From: Cordilura impudica
Lineage: Eukaryota; Arthropoda; Insecta; Diptera; Scathophagidae
Reading direction: 5' to 3'
DNA length: 64,000 nt
Assembly (NCBI GenBank): GCA_963682025.1
Contig: OY821517.1
Span: 53,588,662 to 53,652,661 of the forward strand
The translations under genes were made by a program, and so were the position numbers. Positions within the stretch are counted from its first letter, which is position 1. Each line of letters begins with the position of its first letter. The notes beneath the pieces are model-generated. The model was not told the DNA's origin, ran no database searches, and saw only the letters and a program-made list of their open reading frames with translations. Below, piece by piece: positions 1 through 10,061 of this stretch.

Positions 1-765
1 AATTTTTTTAAATGATCAGTATCAAGCAATCTTTCTGCAGTATGTTCAAGGAGATCTTGCAATTTTATTTCTGCTGATGTTGAAGTGACACTAATAGCAG
101 ATTGTGAAGGTAAGCATTCTTTTTTGGCAGAAACTAAATCTCGATACTCTGGAAAAATCCCACAATTCTGTACATTGGTTCGCTTCCGCAATTCCTTATA
201 TTGATTTTTGATCAATTTCAAATCCAAAAATAGGCCGAACGCTTCTTCCGGCGTAAATTTCTTATCTTCAATTGGTGTAGGAATGCTTTTCAAAATCCTC
301 TTTGTGCGCCTTGGGCTCGCTTCTTCTATTTTTTCAATTATTTCAATTTTATTTTTTTTATTTTGGGTTGGTTGAATTTGGTGCAAAAATGAATCCTTAA
401 TAATTCTTTGAGAAATTTCTTCATTGATATTCTCCAGCTTGCGCCTTCGAGATCTTTCACTACATCCGTCAATTGGTTTTGCTGGTCGACCCTTTTTCCG
501 ACTTTCGTTGGCAGTTGTAGATGCACTCTCAAAAATAAGTTGCTTTATTAACCAGTCTTGGTAACGTTTGTACATCTTTGCTATGAGAGCATTCAATGTA
601 CCGCCTTTTCAAATTCGATGCAAAATTAGTAATTTTTCCTTTGTGCATTTCAATGTCTTCTAGGTTACAATTCTTAAAGAAGTCGTTGCTCACTATGTGC
701 AAAATTACATCGTCTACATCATTTCGTTGAAAATAAATATCTGCCAGATCTCTGTAATAGTGGAA
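1..765 (-). pseudogene. Transib (RAG1-like) transposase N-terminal part, broken, cut by window edge
   Basis: Read on the minus strand, one frame from about 540 down to 1 contains ESRKKGRPAKPIDG, SERSRRRKLEN, FTPEEAFGLFLDL, NQYKELR, NCGIFPEYRDL and LQDLLEHTAERLL. Each has a counterpart in the fuller Transib copy at 47 kb (KRGRPVKALEE, ERSKRSK, FTPEKALSVII, HQYDVLR, GCDIFPHYSKI, LQELLDHT). In Transib this region lies before the RAG1-like catalytic core. Upstream (540-765) another frame reads KMYKRYQDWLIKQLIFES, so there is at least one frameshift near 600. The catalytic domain would lie left of base 1 and is not visible. No terminal heptamer is recognisable before the tandem repeat at 817. The family call rests on in-window homology plus recall of Transib motifs. 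Confidence 0.72.
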
Positions 766-816
766 ACATTATTATAAATACTCTTTCTTGCAATTATGTA
801 AAATAAAAATTTTTAT

Positions 817-1447
817 CTTTTATTACCACTTTTAGAAGCATAAAAAACCCACACCCTAACCCCTTTTAAAAGGTGAAGCATACCTGCTCATATCTTAAAG
901 GGCTATGTCGCAATAGTTTTTTTTTTACCATTTCCAAATTTTTTCTTTTATTACCACTTTTAGAATCATAAAAAACCCACACCCTAACCCCTTTTAAAAG
1001 GTGAAGCATACCTGCTCATATCTTAAAGGGCTATGTCGCAATAGTTTTTTTTTTACCATTTACAAATTTTTTCTTTTATTACCACTTTTAGAAGCATAAA
1101 AAACCCACACCCTAACCCCTTTTAAATGGTGAAGCATACCTGCTCATATCTTAAAGGGCTATGTCGCAATAGTTTTTTTTTTTACCATTTACAAATTTTT
1201 TCTTTTATTACCACTTTTAGAAGCATAAAAAAACAACACCCTAACCCCTTTTAAAAGGTGAAGCATACCTGCTCATATCTTAAAGAGCTATGTCGCAATA
1301 GTTTTTTTTTACCATTTACAAATTTTTATCTTTTATTACCACTTTTAGAAGCATAAAAAACCCACACCCTAACCCCTTTTAAAAGGTGAAGCATACCTGC
1401 TCATATCTTAAAGGGCTATGTCGCAATAGTTTTTTTTTACCATTTAC
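817..1447. repeat. Five-copy tandem repeat, unit about 128 bp
   Basis: Units start with CTTTTATTACCACTTTTAG at 817, 945, 1073, 1202 and 1330, so the period is 128-129 bp. Each contains CACCCTAACCCCTTTTAAA, then GGTGAAGCATACCTGCTC, then GGGCTATGTCGCAATAG and a T-rich tail. The copies are nearly identical, which points to recent amplification. No coding potential is seen. Confidence 0.95.
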
Positions 1448-1540
1448 CTGTTATTTAAATTGTTTCCCATTTTGTCGGGTATTTAAACTATATAACTCTA
1501 ATTCAGACTATTAATTATTATTTTAATTTTTATCGACCTT

Positions 1541-2084
1541 TTTATACCCTCCACATCTCAGTGGCAGAGGGTATATATAGGTTTGTCATTCCGTTTGTAA
1601 CGCATCGAAAAACTAATTTCCGACCCAATAAAGTATATATATTCTTGATCCTTATCACAGCTCGAGTCGATATAGCGATGTCCGTCTGTCCGTCTGTCCG
1701 TCTGTCCGTCTGTCCGTGTGTCTGTTGAAATCACGCTCATTCAAAAAAAAAAGCATTTACTTAGGTCAGGTTACGAAAAAATTATTTGCCATAATTCCCA
1801 CCAGGTTGGTATTGAAATCGGAGTAAATCGGGAGCCTCTGCGCTGAGAAATGAACAAAAGTTTATAGATACCTCTAAAAAAAACATGAAACCTAGTGTTT
1901 TCTTGTAATAGTTTAGTGGTTGAACATACAACAACATAAAAAAAGCCACAAAAAAAATGTGATTCATACATATTAACAATAACAAGAACACAACTACCAT
2001 GAGCTATGTTAATAGTATTGCCACAAACCGAGGTGGAGGGTATCAAAGATTCGGCACAGCCGAATTTAACACTCTTACTTGTTC
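1541..2084 (-). mobile_element. Dipteran interspersed repeat, type 1 (TATACCCTCCAC / TTCGGCACAGCCGAA)
   Basis: Starts TTTATACCCTCCACATC and ends TTAACACTCTTACTTGTTC after the hairpin TTCGGCACAGCCGAA. It contains a pentamer-like CCGTCTGT microsatellite at about 1680-1728. The ACAAGTAAGA end (read on the other strand) is shared with the type 2 repeats found elsewhere in this window, so the two families are related. Open frames in it are not conserved and I do not regard them as genes. I cannot assign it to a named family. Confidence 0.7.
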
Positions 2085-2489
2085 TATATAATATTAATGT
2101 TTTTGGAATTTCCATCAGGCTTTCAAGGTCAAATTCTATCCTATATGCAAATAAAAGACTTATTTCATATTTTTCTCTTTCGTAGGCTGTTTTCCTACCT
2201 CTTCAGGGATTATTTTTATTGAATCTGGCAACAACAAATTATAAAAGCAATAATATTTAGTACATACACATCAAACAATATACAATAACATGTAAAGAAC
2301 AATTTAACTTACATAAAATCTTAGATTTGTTTCACATTTTGATTTTCAATTTAAATTTGAATTGTAACAATACACACAGTACAATGAAACACAAAAATAA
2401 AACAAAAATATAAATGTATAATTACTAAAAAATAAAAAATATCACAGGTTAAACTTTTCTTATTGCTAGTATCACAGTTGAAAATGGAC
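2085..2489. other. AT-rich stretch, probable 3' flank of the Penelope-like fragment
   Basis: I see no gene. It follows the stop of the minus-strand GIY-YIG reading frame and may be that element's 3' untranslated region. Confidence 0.3.
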
Positions 2490-2493
2490 TAAA

Positions 2494-3030
2494 TTATAAT
2501 ATTGCTATCGTATAATTCGCGTTCGTTCGGTCTTTATCCTCTTTTTTGTTTACGGCTAAATTTTGTCTCTCCTGTATTCGCAAGCTTTCCAGTGTAAATC
2601 TTCTGTTTACCCTCCGCTCCACATCTAGTATGCTAACATTGTCTAAATTTGGTGTGTGTTTGTTATCAATGCAGTGTAGGGATAAAGCTGTTGTGTATTT
2701 TAGTTTTTCAATGTCTGCTTTATGTTCGTTTATCCTAGTAGCTAAATTTCTTTTTGTTGTTCCTACGTACACTTTGCCGCACACCTCGTCATTATTACCA
2801 TTACATTAAATTTCATAAACTACATTGCTACGATCATATTTTTCAATTTTGGTTTTTGTTTGTGTAAACAGTGTGTTAATCGTTTTGTTAGGTTTGTGAG
2901 CCAATGCTATTGTTTCGTCATCTATTATCTCCTGCATTTGTTTACTCTCTGTGAGTTTGGGTATATATGAGAGACTGTAAAATCTTTTGGTGATTCCAGA
3001 TGTGTTGTTTATTGTTTGTTCCCGAGTTTT
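2494..3030 (-). pseudogene. Penelope-like retroelement C-terminal fragment with GIY-YIG endonuclease motif
   Basis: The minus-strand ORF 2494-2784 (96 aa) begins CGKVYVGTTKRNLATRINEH. VYVGTT plus a following R-x3-H pattern is the core of a GIY-YIG nuclease, the C-terminal domain of Penelope-like elements (known family fact). Upstream in the same frame, past one TAA, is YDRSNVVYEI, and further up HKPNKTINTLFTQTKTKIE, the usual lead-in to that domain. The reverse transcriptase that should precede it is absent, so the fragment is 5'-truncated. The rest of the ORF (NRRFTLESLRIQERQ) is the domain tail. Confidence 0.75.
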
Positions 3031-3162
3031 TTAAATATACCTATGTAAATGTACCTGTAACAATTAAGCGCATTATATCTCAACGCTTTTTTATAAGTAT
3101 ATAACAACTCCTGACAACTCTACCGACACGCAAAAAAATACACCGCGGTGCACCGGTACGAC

Positions 3163-3348
3163 CAACTTTTGTATTCATAACACTCAGACGGACGGACGGA
3201 CATCGTTTAATCGACTCAGAAAGTGTTTTTGAGTCGATCCGTATAATAAAAGAAGGATAAAGGTCCAATATTTTTGGCAGTTACAAACATCACCTCAAAC
3301 TTAATATGTATATCCAAACCACATAGTGGACAACTTTTGTATTCATAA
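3163..3348 (+). mobile_element. Short type 2 repeat fragment between 18-bp direct repeats
   Basis: Bases 3181-3330 match the 3' end of the type 2 repeat: CGGA run, an ATCGACTCAGAA...GAGTCGAT hairpin, then AAACCACATAGTGG. CAACTTTTGTATTCATAA lies on both sides, at 3163-3180 and 3331-3348. This looks like a truncated insertion with an 18-bp target duplication. Confidence 0.6.
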
Positions 3349-3900
3349 ATTTTGCAGAAAATATCTAACCTTGGGTCAGAAAAATTGTTCTGGTGCACAC
3401 GGGCGGAAACTGGCGGGTGTATAATGGGGTATAGGAGTATAGGGGAGAGTTCGGACTATAGAAGAGTGCAAGATTTTTTCTGACTGCTTTTGACTGGCAG
3501 GAGTTATGCTCTATTAAGTAGGAGATTTTCGAAAAATTTGGACCTTTTTAAAATTTTTTTTTTTAAATTTCGGAATGACTCAGTGATTTTACGTTTTTAA
3601 CATTAATAGTATGGAAGCCACAAAATTGTACAAAATTTATTTCACTTCAGAATCTTTTCAATCAAAAAAGTTAAGTTAAAGTCATTCAAAAATAAAAATT
3701 TACAAAGAAATTTTTAATTTTAGCAAAACACTGAGAAAGCCCATTTTCGAAGATCCTGTTCGCTGTGATATAGTTGAGATAGAGTCGCAATTTTTTGGCT
3801 CCCGAGGTTTACTAGTATTTACTTTCAAATGAATAACATAACTTTAAAATCGGTAACAAAAAAAAAAAAAATGATTTTTGGCCGCCTTCTCAAAATATGG
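3349..3900. other. AT-rich intergenic stretch, no gene seen
   Basis: It includes a G-rich piece at about 3415-3450 (GGGTGTATAATGGGGTATAG) and low-complexity T runs. No conserved reading frame is seen. Confidence 0.3.
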
Positions 3901-4780
3901 TCCACTGTGCGCCGTACAACAGCACATGTTGGAAAGTATCGCACGAAAACATTTAAATAACGAGAACATTTAGTCAATAAATGAAAAAGTGAAAGCCTTC
4001 GTCAATTATATAAATAAACACTTGCCGAAGTGTAATTCAACTCTGGAAAGATTTAAGGGAAAGCACTCAAAATGGCTTGCCAAAAGCATATTGATAGAAA
4101 TCACTGGTCATTATGCGTTAGCAAATAAAGTGGGTTGCCCAAAATGTGATTACGAAAGCGCTGGTCCTCGTCTGAAGAGAAAATTAGCCGCGAAACTTTC
4201 AGATGAGAATAAAAACTTATCTCCTTTACTCATACATGCTGCCACAGTTTCAGCTAAAAAATCAAATGAAAAAGATTTGGCTGTTGTTTTGGAAGCAGCT
4301 GAGAGTTGTGAGAGTATTAATGAAATAAAAAAGAAGCTTTTTGCGGATGAGCTTGCATTTTTAATGGAAAATAGATTCACAAAAAGTCAGTATATAAATA
4401 TACAACGAAATGCAAAAATTCACGGATGTGATATATACCTGTCATATCCGGCCGTACTTAATTCTAAATTAAAACTCCGGCCAAAAGGAATTGAATATTT
4501 TGAAAATAAGGCACATGTATCATTACAAAATCTTTTGGATAATTCTCGCATTCTCGAAATGCAACACGATGTCCTAGAAACACTTCCCAACGAGGTATAT
4601 TTCAAGTTATTCTTCAGCTATGGATATGATGGTTCGTCTGGCCAGAGTTTCTACAAACAGCGTTTCCAGATCCACGATAGTCCTTCAATTGACAGTTCAC
4701 TGTTCGTTACTTCAATTGTCCCATTGAAATTGATAAATGAGACGTAACAAATTATTTAACTCAATATGTTAGATTTTGCT

Positions 4781-5704
4781 GGTTATTATTATATTTTAAG
4801 CGTCTCATCTAAACATTCAACAGCACTTACAAAATATTTGAATTTTTTGAATAAATTGTCTTTTATTAGCTTGGGGTCATATGTGACCCCAATTCCGAAT
4901 GGGTTAATGGGGTCATATTAATTTTTCCGAAACCCTAAGCTATTAAGATAAAATATAACATTTAAAAGTAGACAAGTGATGAATTTTTGATGCAAAATAT
5001 TTAGAAATACTACATTTACAGAATATTTTACAAAAATCCCATTTTTCTCGAAATCCGCAAAAATAAAATCCTAGCCAAAAAAATTCTGGAGCAGGGATTT
5101 ATCTAATAATTCACACAGTTAATCTCTAACATGCATTTAACAAGACCTTAAAGAGCTCGATCAATTTTTTTAAATTTTTTTTAAGAAAATTTTTCAAAAC
5201 TTGAAAAAGGAGTTATCAAAATTTTATCAAAAAAATTTCCCATTTTCGGTCTCAATGCGCAATAGATGAACAACGTGTGGTAACAAAACAATACTTCATA
5301 TCTGAGTACTTATAAGTATAAAGATAAAAAAAAAATTACGGCTTTAATCATTTTCTCAAAGTTGAAAAAAATGCCATCAAATTTCATGACCTAGTTTTTT
5401 TTGACACAAAAGTGGTCTGGGGCATTTGCTTTTTGAAAAGATTATTTAATACTGATCCCGATTCATATAACAACTTGTCGGAAAAATTAAACTATAGAAC
5501 GAAATTTTCGTAAAACCTGAAAAAAGTCATATTTTCCCCATATAAACACACTTGAAATTTTAAATTTTTCGGGCCGAGAAGGCGTGGTCCCAGGGGCGTG
5601 AAATTTTTGGAGAGTCATTTTTGCATCTAGCCTCAACTTTTTGAGGGGTGAGACTTAAACTTTTTCATAAGAAAAAATTGCCCATACAAATAACGGACAC
5701 CCTA
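4781..5704. mobile_element. Single arm of the hAT-like fold-back element, inserted in Transib
   Basis: GGTTATTATTATATTTTAAG at 4781 onward matches the inner part of the right arm of the fold-back element at 10.06-12.52 kb, including the AGCTTGGGGTCATATGTGAC block. It runs outward to a tip ACACCCTAA at about 5696-5704. Only one arm is present. The outermost 150 bases differ completely from the 10-kb copy. Confidence 0.75.
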
Positions 5705-6444
5705 ATAAAGATATATATGTATGTCGAATATACTGGACACATGCCACTAATAGATGGGAAAGTCTAAAACATATTGTCAGAGACCAGCTCTTGTCAGTCG
5801 TGCTCTTTCTGTGGAGCGAAGCCAAAACAATTGCTCGACATTAAATATATAAACTCGAATCAGTCCTTTGCACGCTTGGATCCGCTTTTTCGAGTTTGTT
5901 TTAAAAATTTCATATAGAAGTGACATGTCAAGTACTGCGACAAGCTTAAACTAAAAACACGAAAAAGACTGTTACAATTAAAAATGATGAAAGAAATGGG
6001 CTTAAATGTGGACAAGCCTGTTTCAAATGGCAGTGGAAACTCCAATGATGGCAACACAGCGAAAATAGCAGATTCCAATGCAGCTTTTCTGTCATCAATT
6101 CTTGACTTGGGTTATGATATTCCTCAAAGTTTTCATACCATTTTAACAGCAATTAACTGCGAGTAAATTATGAACTCGGAAAAGTTTAACGTGCTCACGT
6201 TTTTGTGGCATATCAGAAAAAGTATCCTTGGTACCCCATGTCGCCCACCAAATACTAGATACTTGTTTAGTTCCTGTAGGCTGCCTTGGGTATCATGTAT
6301 CTGAATCCCTAAATAAATTATACAAGAGCGATAGAAGAGGCCACCATTAGACAATATTACAGACGTTTTTAATAGATCCATCGATAGTTCTGATCCGTTG
6401 CTGTCCAGTACCTATTTAAAAGAACGACCAAATACAATAAAAAC

Positions 6445-7221
6445 AAGTAAGAAAATTATAGTAGGTCTAGACCGACTATACGATACCCTATACCATGCGT
6501 TTAGAGACCCTATCTCTCAGGCCCAACTAACTGGATATAGTAAATAAGCATAAACCAAATTCGAGTGGGATTTTTATTAATTTTTTCGGCTGCAGATATG
6601 GAAAAGTTCATATCGGATGCTATATCTATATGGGGACTAGGCCCAAAAATGGACCGATCTTGACCATGTTTGGTAAAGTCTCTTATATTTTGCAAAAATA
6701 TATACAAGCAAAATTTGAGAAGAATCAGTGCAATATTTTTGTTTTTTGATAGATTTATGTGAAGATCGGGAAGCAGCTCTATGACTAAGAGTTATCCAAT
6801 AGGGATCATTTTTGGACTACTGATTAATGGATGTAATAAACACATACCAACCCAATTTGACTAAAATTTGTATGATAATTTGGATCTTATGGCAATATAT
6901 GTTGATTTCATAGGGGTCATTTGTATGGGGGCTAGGTGTGAACATGGACCGATTCTCACCAATTTCAATAGCGTTCATCCCATGGCCGATAAAATATTAA
7001 ATACCAAATTTCATCAAAATATATTCATATTTGCGACCTGCAGTTTGATTACAAGCTTTACATGGACACACAGACGGACGGACGGACGGACATCGTTAAA
7101 TCGAATCAGATGGTGATTCTGATTCGATCGGTATAATTAAAGATGGGTGTAGGTCAATTATTTTTGGTTGTTATAGCAGCACAAAGTCATTATACCCAAA
7201 CCACATAGTGGTATAGGGTAT
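6445..7221 (+). mobile_element. Type 2 interspersed repeat, full length (about 777 bp)
   Basis: Begins AAGTAAGAAAATTATAG, then the palindrome GGTCTAGACC and CGACTATACGATACCC. It has an internal CGGA microsatellite and an ATCGAATCAGA...TCTGATTCGAT hairpin, and ends ACCACATAGTGGTATAGGG. AAAAAC flanks both ends (6439-6444 and 7222-7227). It interrupts the Transib C-terminus. Short ORFs inside (for example 6868-7116) are not conserved between copies, so I leave them out. Confidence 0.8.
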
Positions 7222-7566
7222 AAAAACCATGCCAGCAGAAGTTATATCTCTATTACAAGCACCACATTTAGAAATTCAATACGAAAATGATGATCCAGAT
7301 TCCACACAGAATTCGTCCGACGAACAGTATGAAGAACAGGATGGACTTTAGGTTATTGCTTCAGAAGATGAATATTTTTAACTAGAAGAAAATTGAGTAT
7401 CTTCTATAGTAAGTAAATTAACCAAACCTTATTTACAATTTTGTAAAATGTATCTTTACTTTCAGAATGAAAGATTATATTTTCATCAAATATAAAAGAA
7501 AATTTAAAAATAAAATATTATTAATGGAAACGTCGAAAACATAGTTGCATGTCGAACAGCTAGGTT

Positions 7567-7791
7567 ATATGACAGCTATATGAAATAGTACCCCAAATCA
7601 TATGAGACTTGGTAGGTCATCTTAGGAACATAAAACAAATCAAAATTCACTTCAATAGCTTTATAAACAAAAAAAGTCGGCCAGATCGCCGTATGACAGT
7701 TATATGATATAGTGCCCCAAATCATATCAAACTTGGTATGTCATCTTGTATACAAGCCAAATTTCAATTCAATAGCTTTAAAATTAGAGTT
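7567..7791. repeat. Two-copy tandem repeat, period about 125 bp
   Basis: TATGACAG at 7567 and 7692 begins two diverged copies. Both share CCCCAAATCATAT, ACTTGGTA, GTCATCTT and TTCAATAGCTTTA. Confidence 0.75.
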
Positions 7792-9845
7792 TATGCCAAA
7801 ATAAATGGAAAAAACCACACTGCATTTTGGCATTCGTATCTCGTGAATGCTAATGTTGCTAGCTGTTAGTTGTCTCTTAACATTGTCCATCATTCCGCTT
7901 CAAATATTTTTGGTATCGTCCTTTAGTATATTTACTGAATTCATATCTTTATCTTGGAGTTATTTCCCTTCTCATACATTTATTTGATAATTTATTTTGT
8001 ATAAAAATAAAAATACTTAGTAGCGAAACTATTAACGTTATTTTTCTTAGTTTAATTTAATTCACTCCCGTTATTCCTTTAAGGAAGTAATTGTAGGCAA
8101 TTAATTAGCTGGACAGTTTTTATTATGATTTTGAAAAGCCTCAGGTGCTGAAACAACTTTTTTCAGCAATTAATGTTAATTAAATTCATATTTTATGCTC
8201 GGGAAATAACTTTTTTGTAACTTGAGCACATTTACGAAAACAAAAAAAAAAAAAAAAAAAAAAAACAAAAAAATGAAACCAATGTAAAAGTTGGATATAG
8301 TGGAATTTTTGACAACGACAGTTTGCAAATAAATCATGCTTAAATATTTTGTGATGTTATTTTCGTTCACATGATAGCTTTTGCGAATAAACCCTAGAGA
8401 GTTTTTCTTCTATCTGTCTGCCTTAATAAAACAAAACCAACACAGTTATTACTTATCTCTTTGAAAGGATTTTTTTTGCCTGTATAGAGAATCTAAAGAA
8501 AATAAACTGGCAAACAATTCTCACCTAATATGACAATCTATTAAAACTCATATGGAACACTCACACGCGTATTTAAGTGGCCTGCTTAGTTATATGGCAG
8601 GCCATGGAAAATGTATTTCCTATTATATTTCAATTGCGAATACCAACACGTTATTTATTTATTTATATTTGGTTTCACACTAACAATTATGTTCCTTTAC
8701 ACACTTACTCGTGGGAGTTTCGCTCTTTGACACTTAAGTGTGTGTTTCATTCCAACATCAGCAGGTGTAGTGGAATTAACTTTATGTTTTGTTTAACTTA
8801 AAGCTACGTGATTCATACATACCTGTACATCTTTTTTATTTTTTTTTTTCTGTTATTGTATGACTAACCTTTACACATACTTATGTGGATAATGCCTCCA
8901 GTCATGCAGAAAACTTGAAACTTTTTTATACTCGTACCATATATTTAATTCGATAAGGATATATGCACATACTATAGTTTAACTTGAAGGAGAAACACAA
9001 TGTTTATTACCTTAAGAGGTACAGTATTGGAAATGAGTAAGATCGGACGATTCGATCCAAAGTTATAAGTAAAAATGTTAAATGATGTCTAAACTTCTTC
9101 ATACAAAACGGCAATTATAATAAAACCTCCAATTTGATACATACGTTTTACTTTATTTTATCGATAAACATCGCTCTATTTTAGACCTAGTTCAGATGCA
9201 AATCTCTCTGGGTATAGCTTTTATAACCATTTGGTTCATAAAATTATTTGTATCTGGCTATAGGGAAATACACTACATCACCCAACAGTACTATTATACC
9301 CGAACCGGATATTATACGTTCGAAACTAGAGACCAAATATACTAAAACTAGATTTCTAGTTTTATTCATTTCCACAACTTGCTTCGTTTTAAAAGATTCA
9401 AGGGATTATTTGTTTGAGAACAATATATTAAAATACTTATACTTATCCTACGGTATCGCTATCGCTATTAAATTAAAGAGAAGAATCTTGGAAATTTTAT
9501 GCATTTCTTTATTCTATTATTGCAGAACGAAAATAAAATGAGGAGTGTTTTAAAACTTCAAACTTTCAAAATTCCAATAAACTATTTCTAAACAAAATTC
9601 AAAAAGTATAAGTCCTTTAAAAAGGACTAAACGCAGTTTTAATCAACTTGGTCTCTAGGCTATACGTACGATAAAATCACTCTGAGTTATTTGAAAACTC
9701 TAATCAGAATCTAAAAATCTTTATAAGAATCTTCTTATACGTTTGATTATTTCATTAGTGAATCAAATCTACTTTAATCTATTTACCATTTCGTAATCTC
9801 CGACACGGCAATAAATATTAAGTATGCCATCTCACAAGCCCATCA
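7792..9845. other. AT-rich intergenic stretch, no gene supported
   Basis: It contains an A homopolymer of about 24 at 8242-8265 and a small hairpin AGTCCTTTAAAAAGGACT near 9610. A 97-aa frame at 9248-9541 lacks recognisable motifs and I do not call it a gene. Confidence 0.3.
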
Positions 9846-9849
9846 AAAA

Positions 9850-10030
9850 AACAAGTAAGAGCGTTAAATTCGACTGTGCCGAATCTTTGAAACCCTTCAC
9901 CCATGACCTAAACATAATATTATAAACAAGGCTTGTACACAAAAATACAAAGACAAAGGCTAGATTTTTTACAATGATGTTCAGAATTTTCAAAAGAGAA
10001 TAATACTGTTCCTCTCTTACTCTCATCGAT
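9850..10030 (+). mobile_element. Type 1 interspersed repeat, terminal fragment
   Basis: ACAAGTAAGAGCGTTAAATT followed by the hairpin TTCGACTGTGCCGAA matches the end of the type 1 repeat at 1541-2084 on the opposite strand. The rest is diverged or missing. Confidence 0.6.
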
Positions 10031-10061
10031 AAACCATTCGATCACATGTACATATCTGCAC

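Larger units (their letters stand above)
3902..7352 (+). pseudogene. Transib (RAG1-like) transposase copy, split by two later insertions
   Basis: Three blocks form one Transib protein. Block 1, 3961-4780: the 252-aa ORF 3989-4747 ends with YGYDGSSGQSFYKQRF, carrying the first catalytic Asp. A few more residues (NYLTQYVRFCW) follow in another frame. Block 2, 5711-6436, has several frames: PLIDGKV (second Asp), SCSFCGAKP, GSGNSNDGNTAK, YPWYPMSPT, SESLNKLYKS (third-acid region) and RSIDSSDPLLSS. Block 3, 7228-7350: MPAEVISLLQAPHLEIQYE to a stop, the acidic C-terminal tail. The gap between blocks 1 and 2 holds a fold-back arm and has also lost about 50 codons. The gap between 2 and 3 is a type 2 repeat. 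CACTGTG at 3902 could be the left tip, but no right tip was found. Many stops and frameshifts make it inactive. Confidence 0.8.

Noticed and set aside
817..1447. CRISPR-like repeat array
   Set aside because: Units are contiguous, 128 bp, without unique spacers, and the DNA is eukaryotic.
6445..7221. Type 2 repeat as a Helitron (DINE-1-like)
   Set aside because: There is no TC start or CTRR end with A|T insertion; instead it has AAAAAC on both sides.
9248..9541. 97-aa plus-strand ORF
   Set aside because: No motif, AT-driven composition and no upstream context; likely chance.
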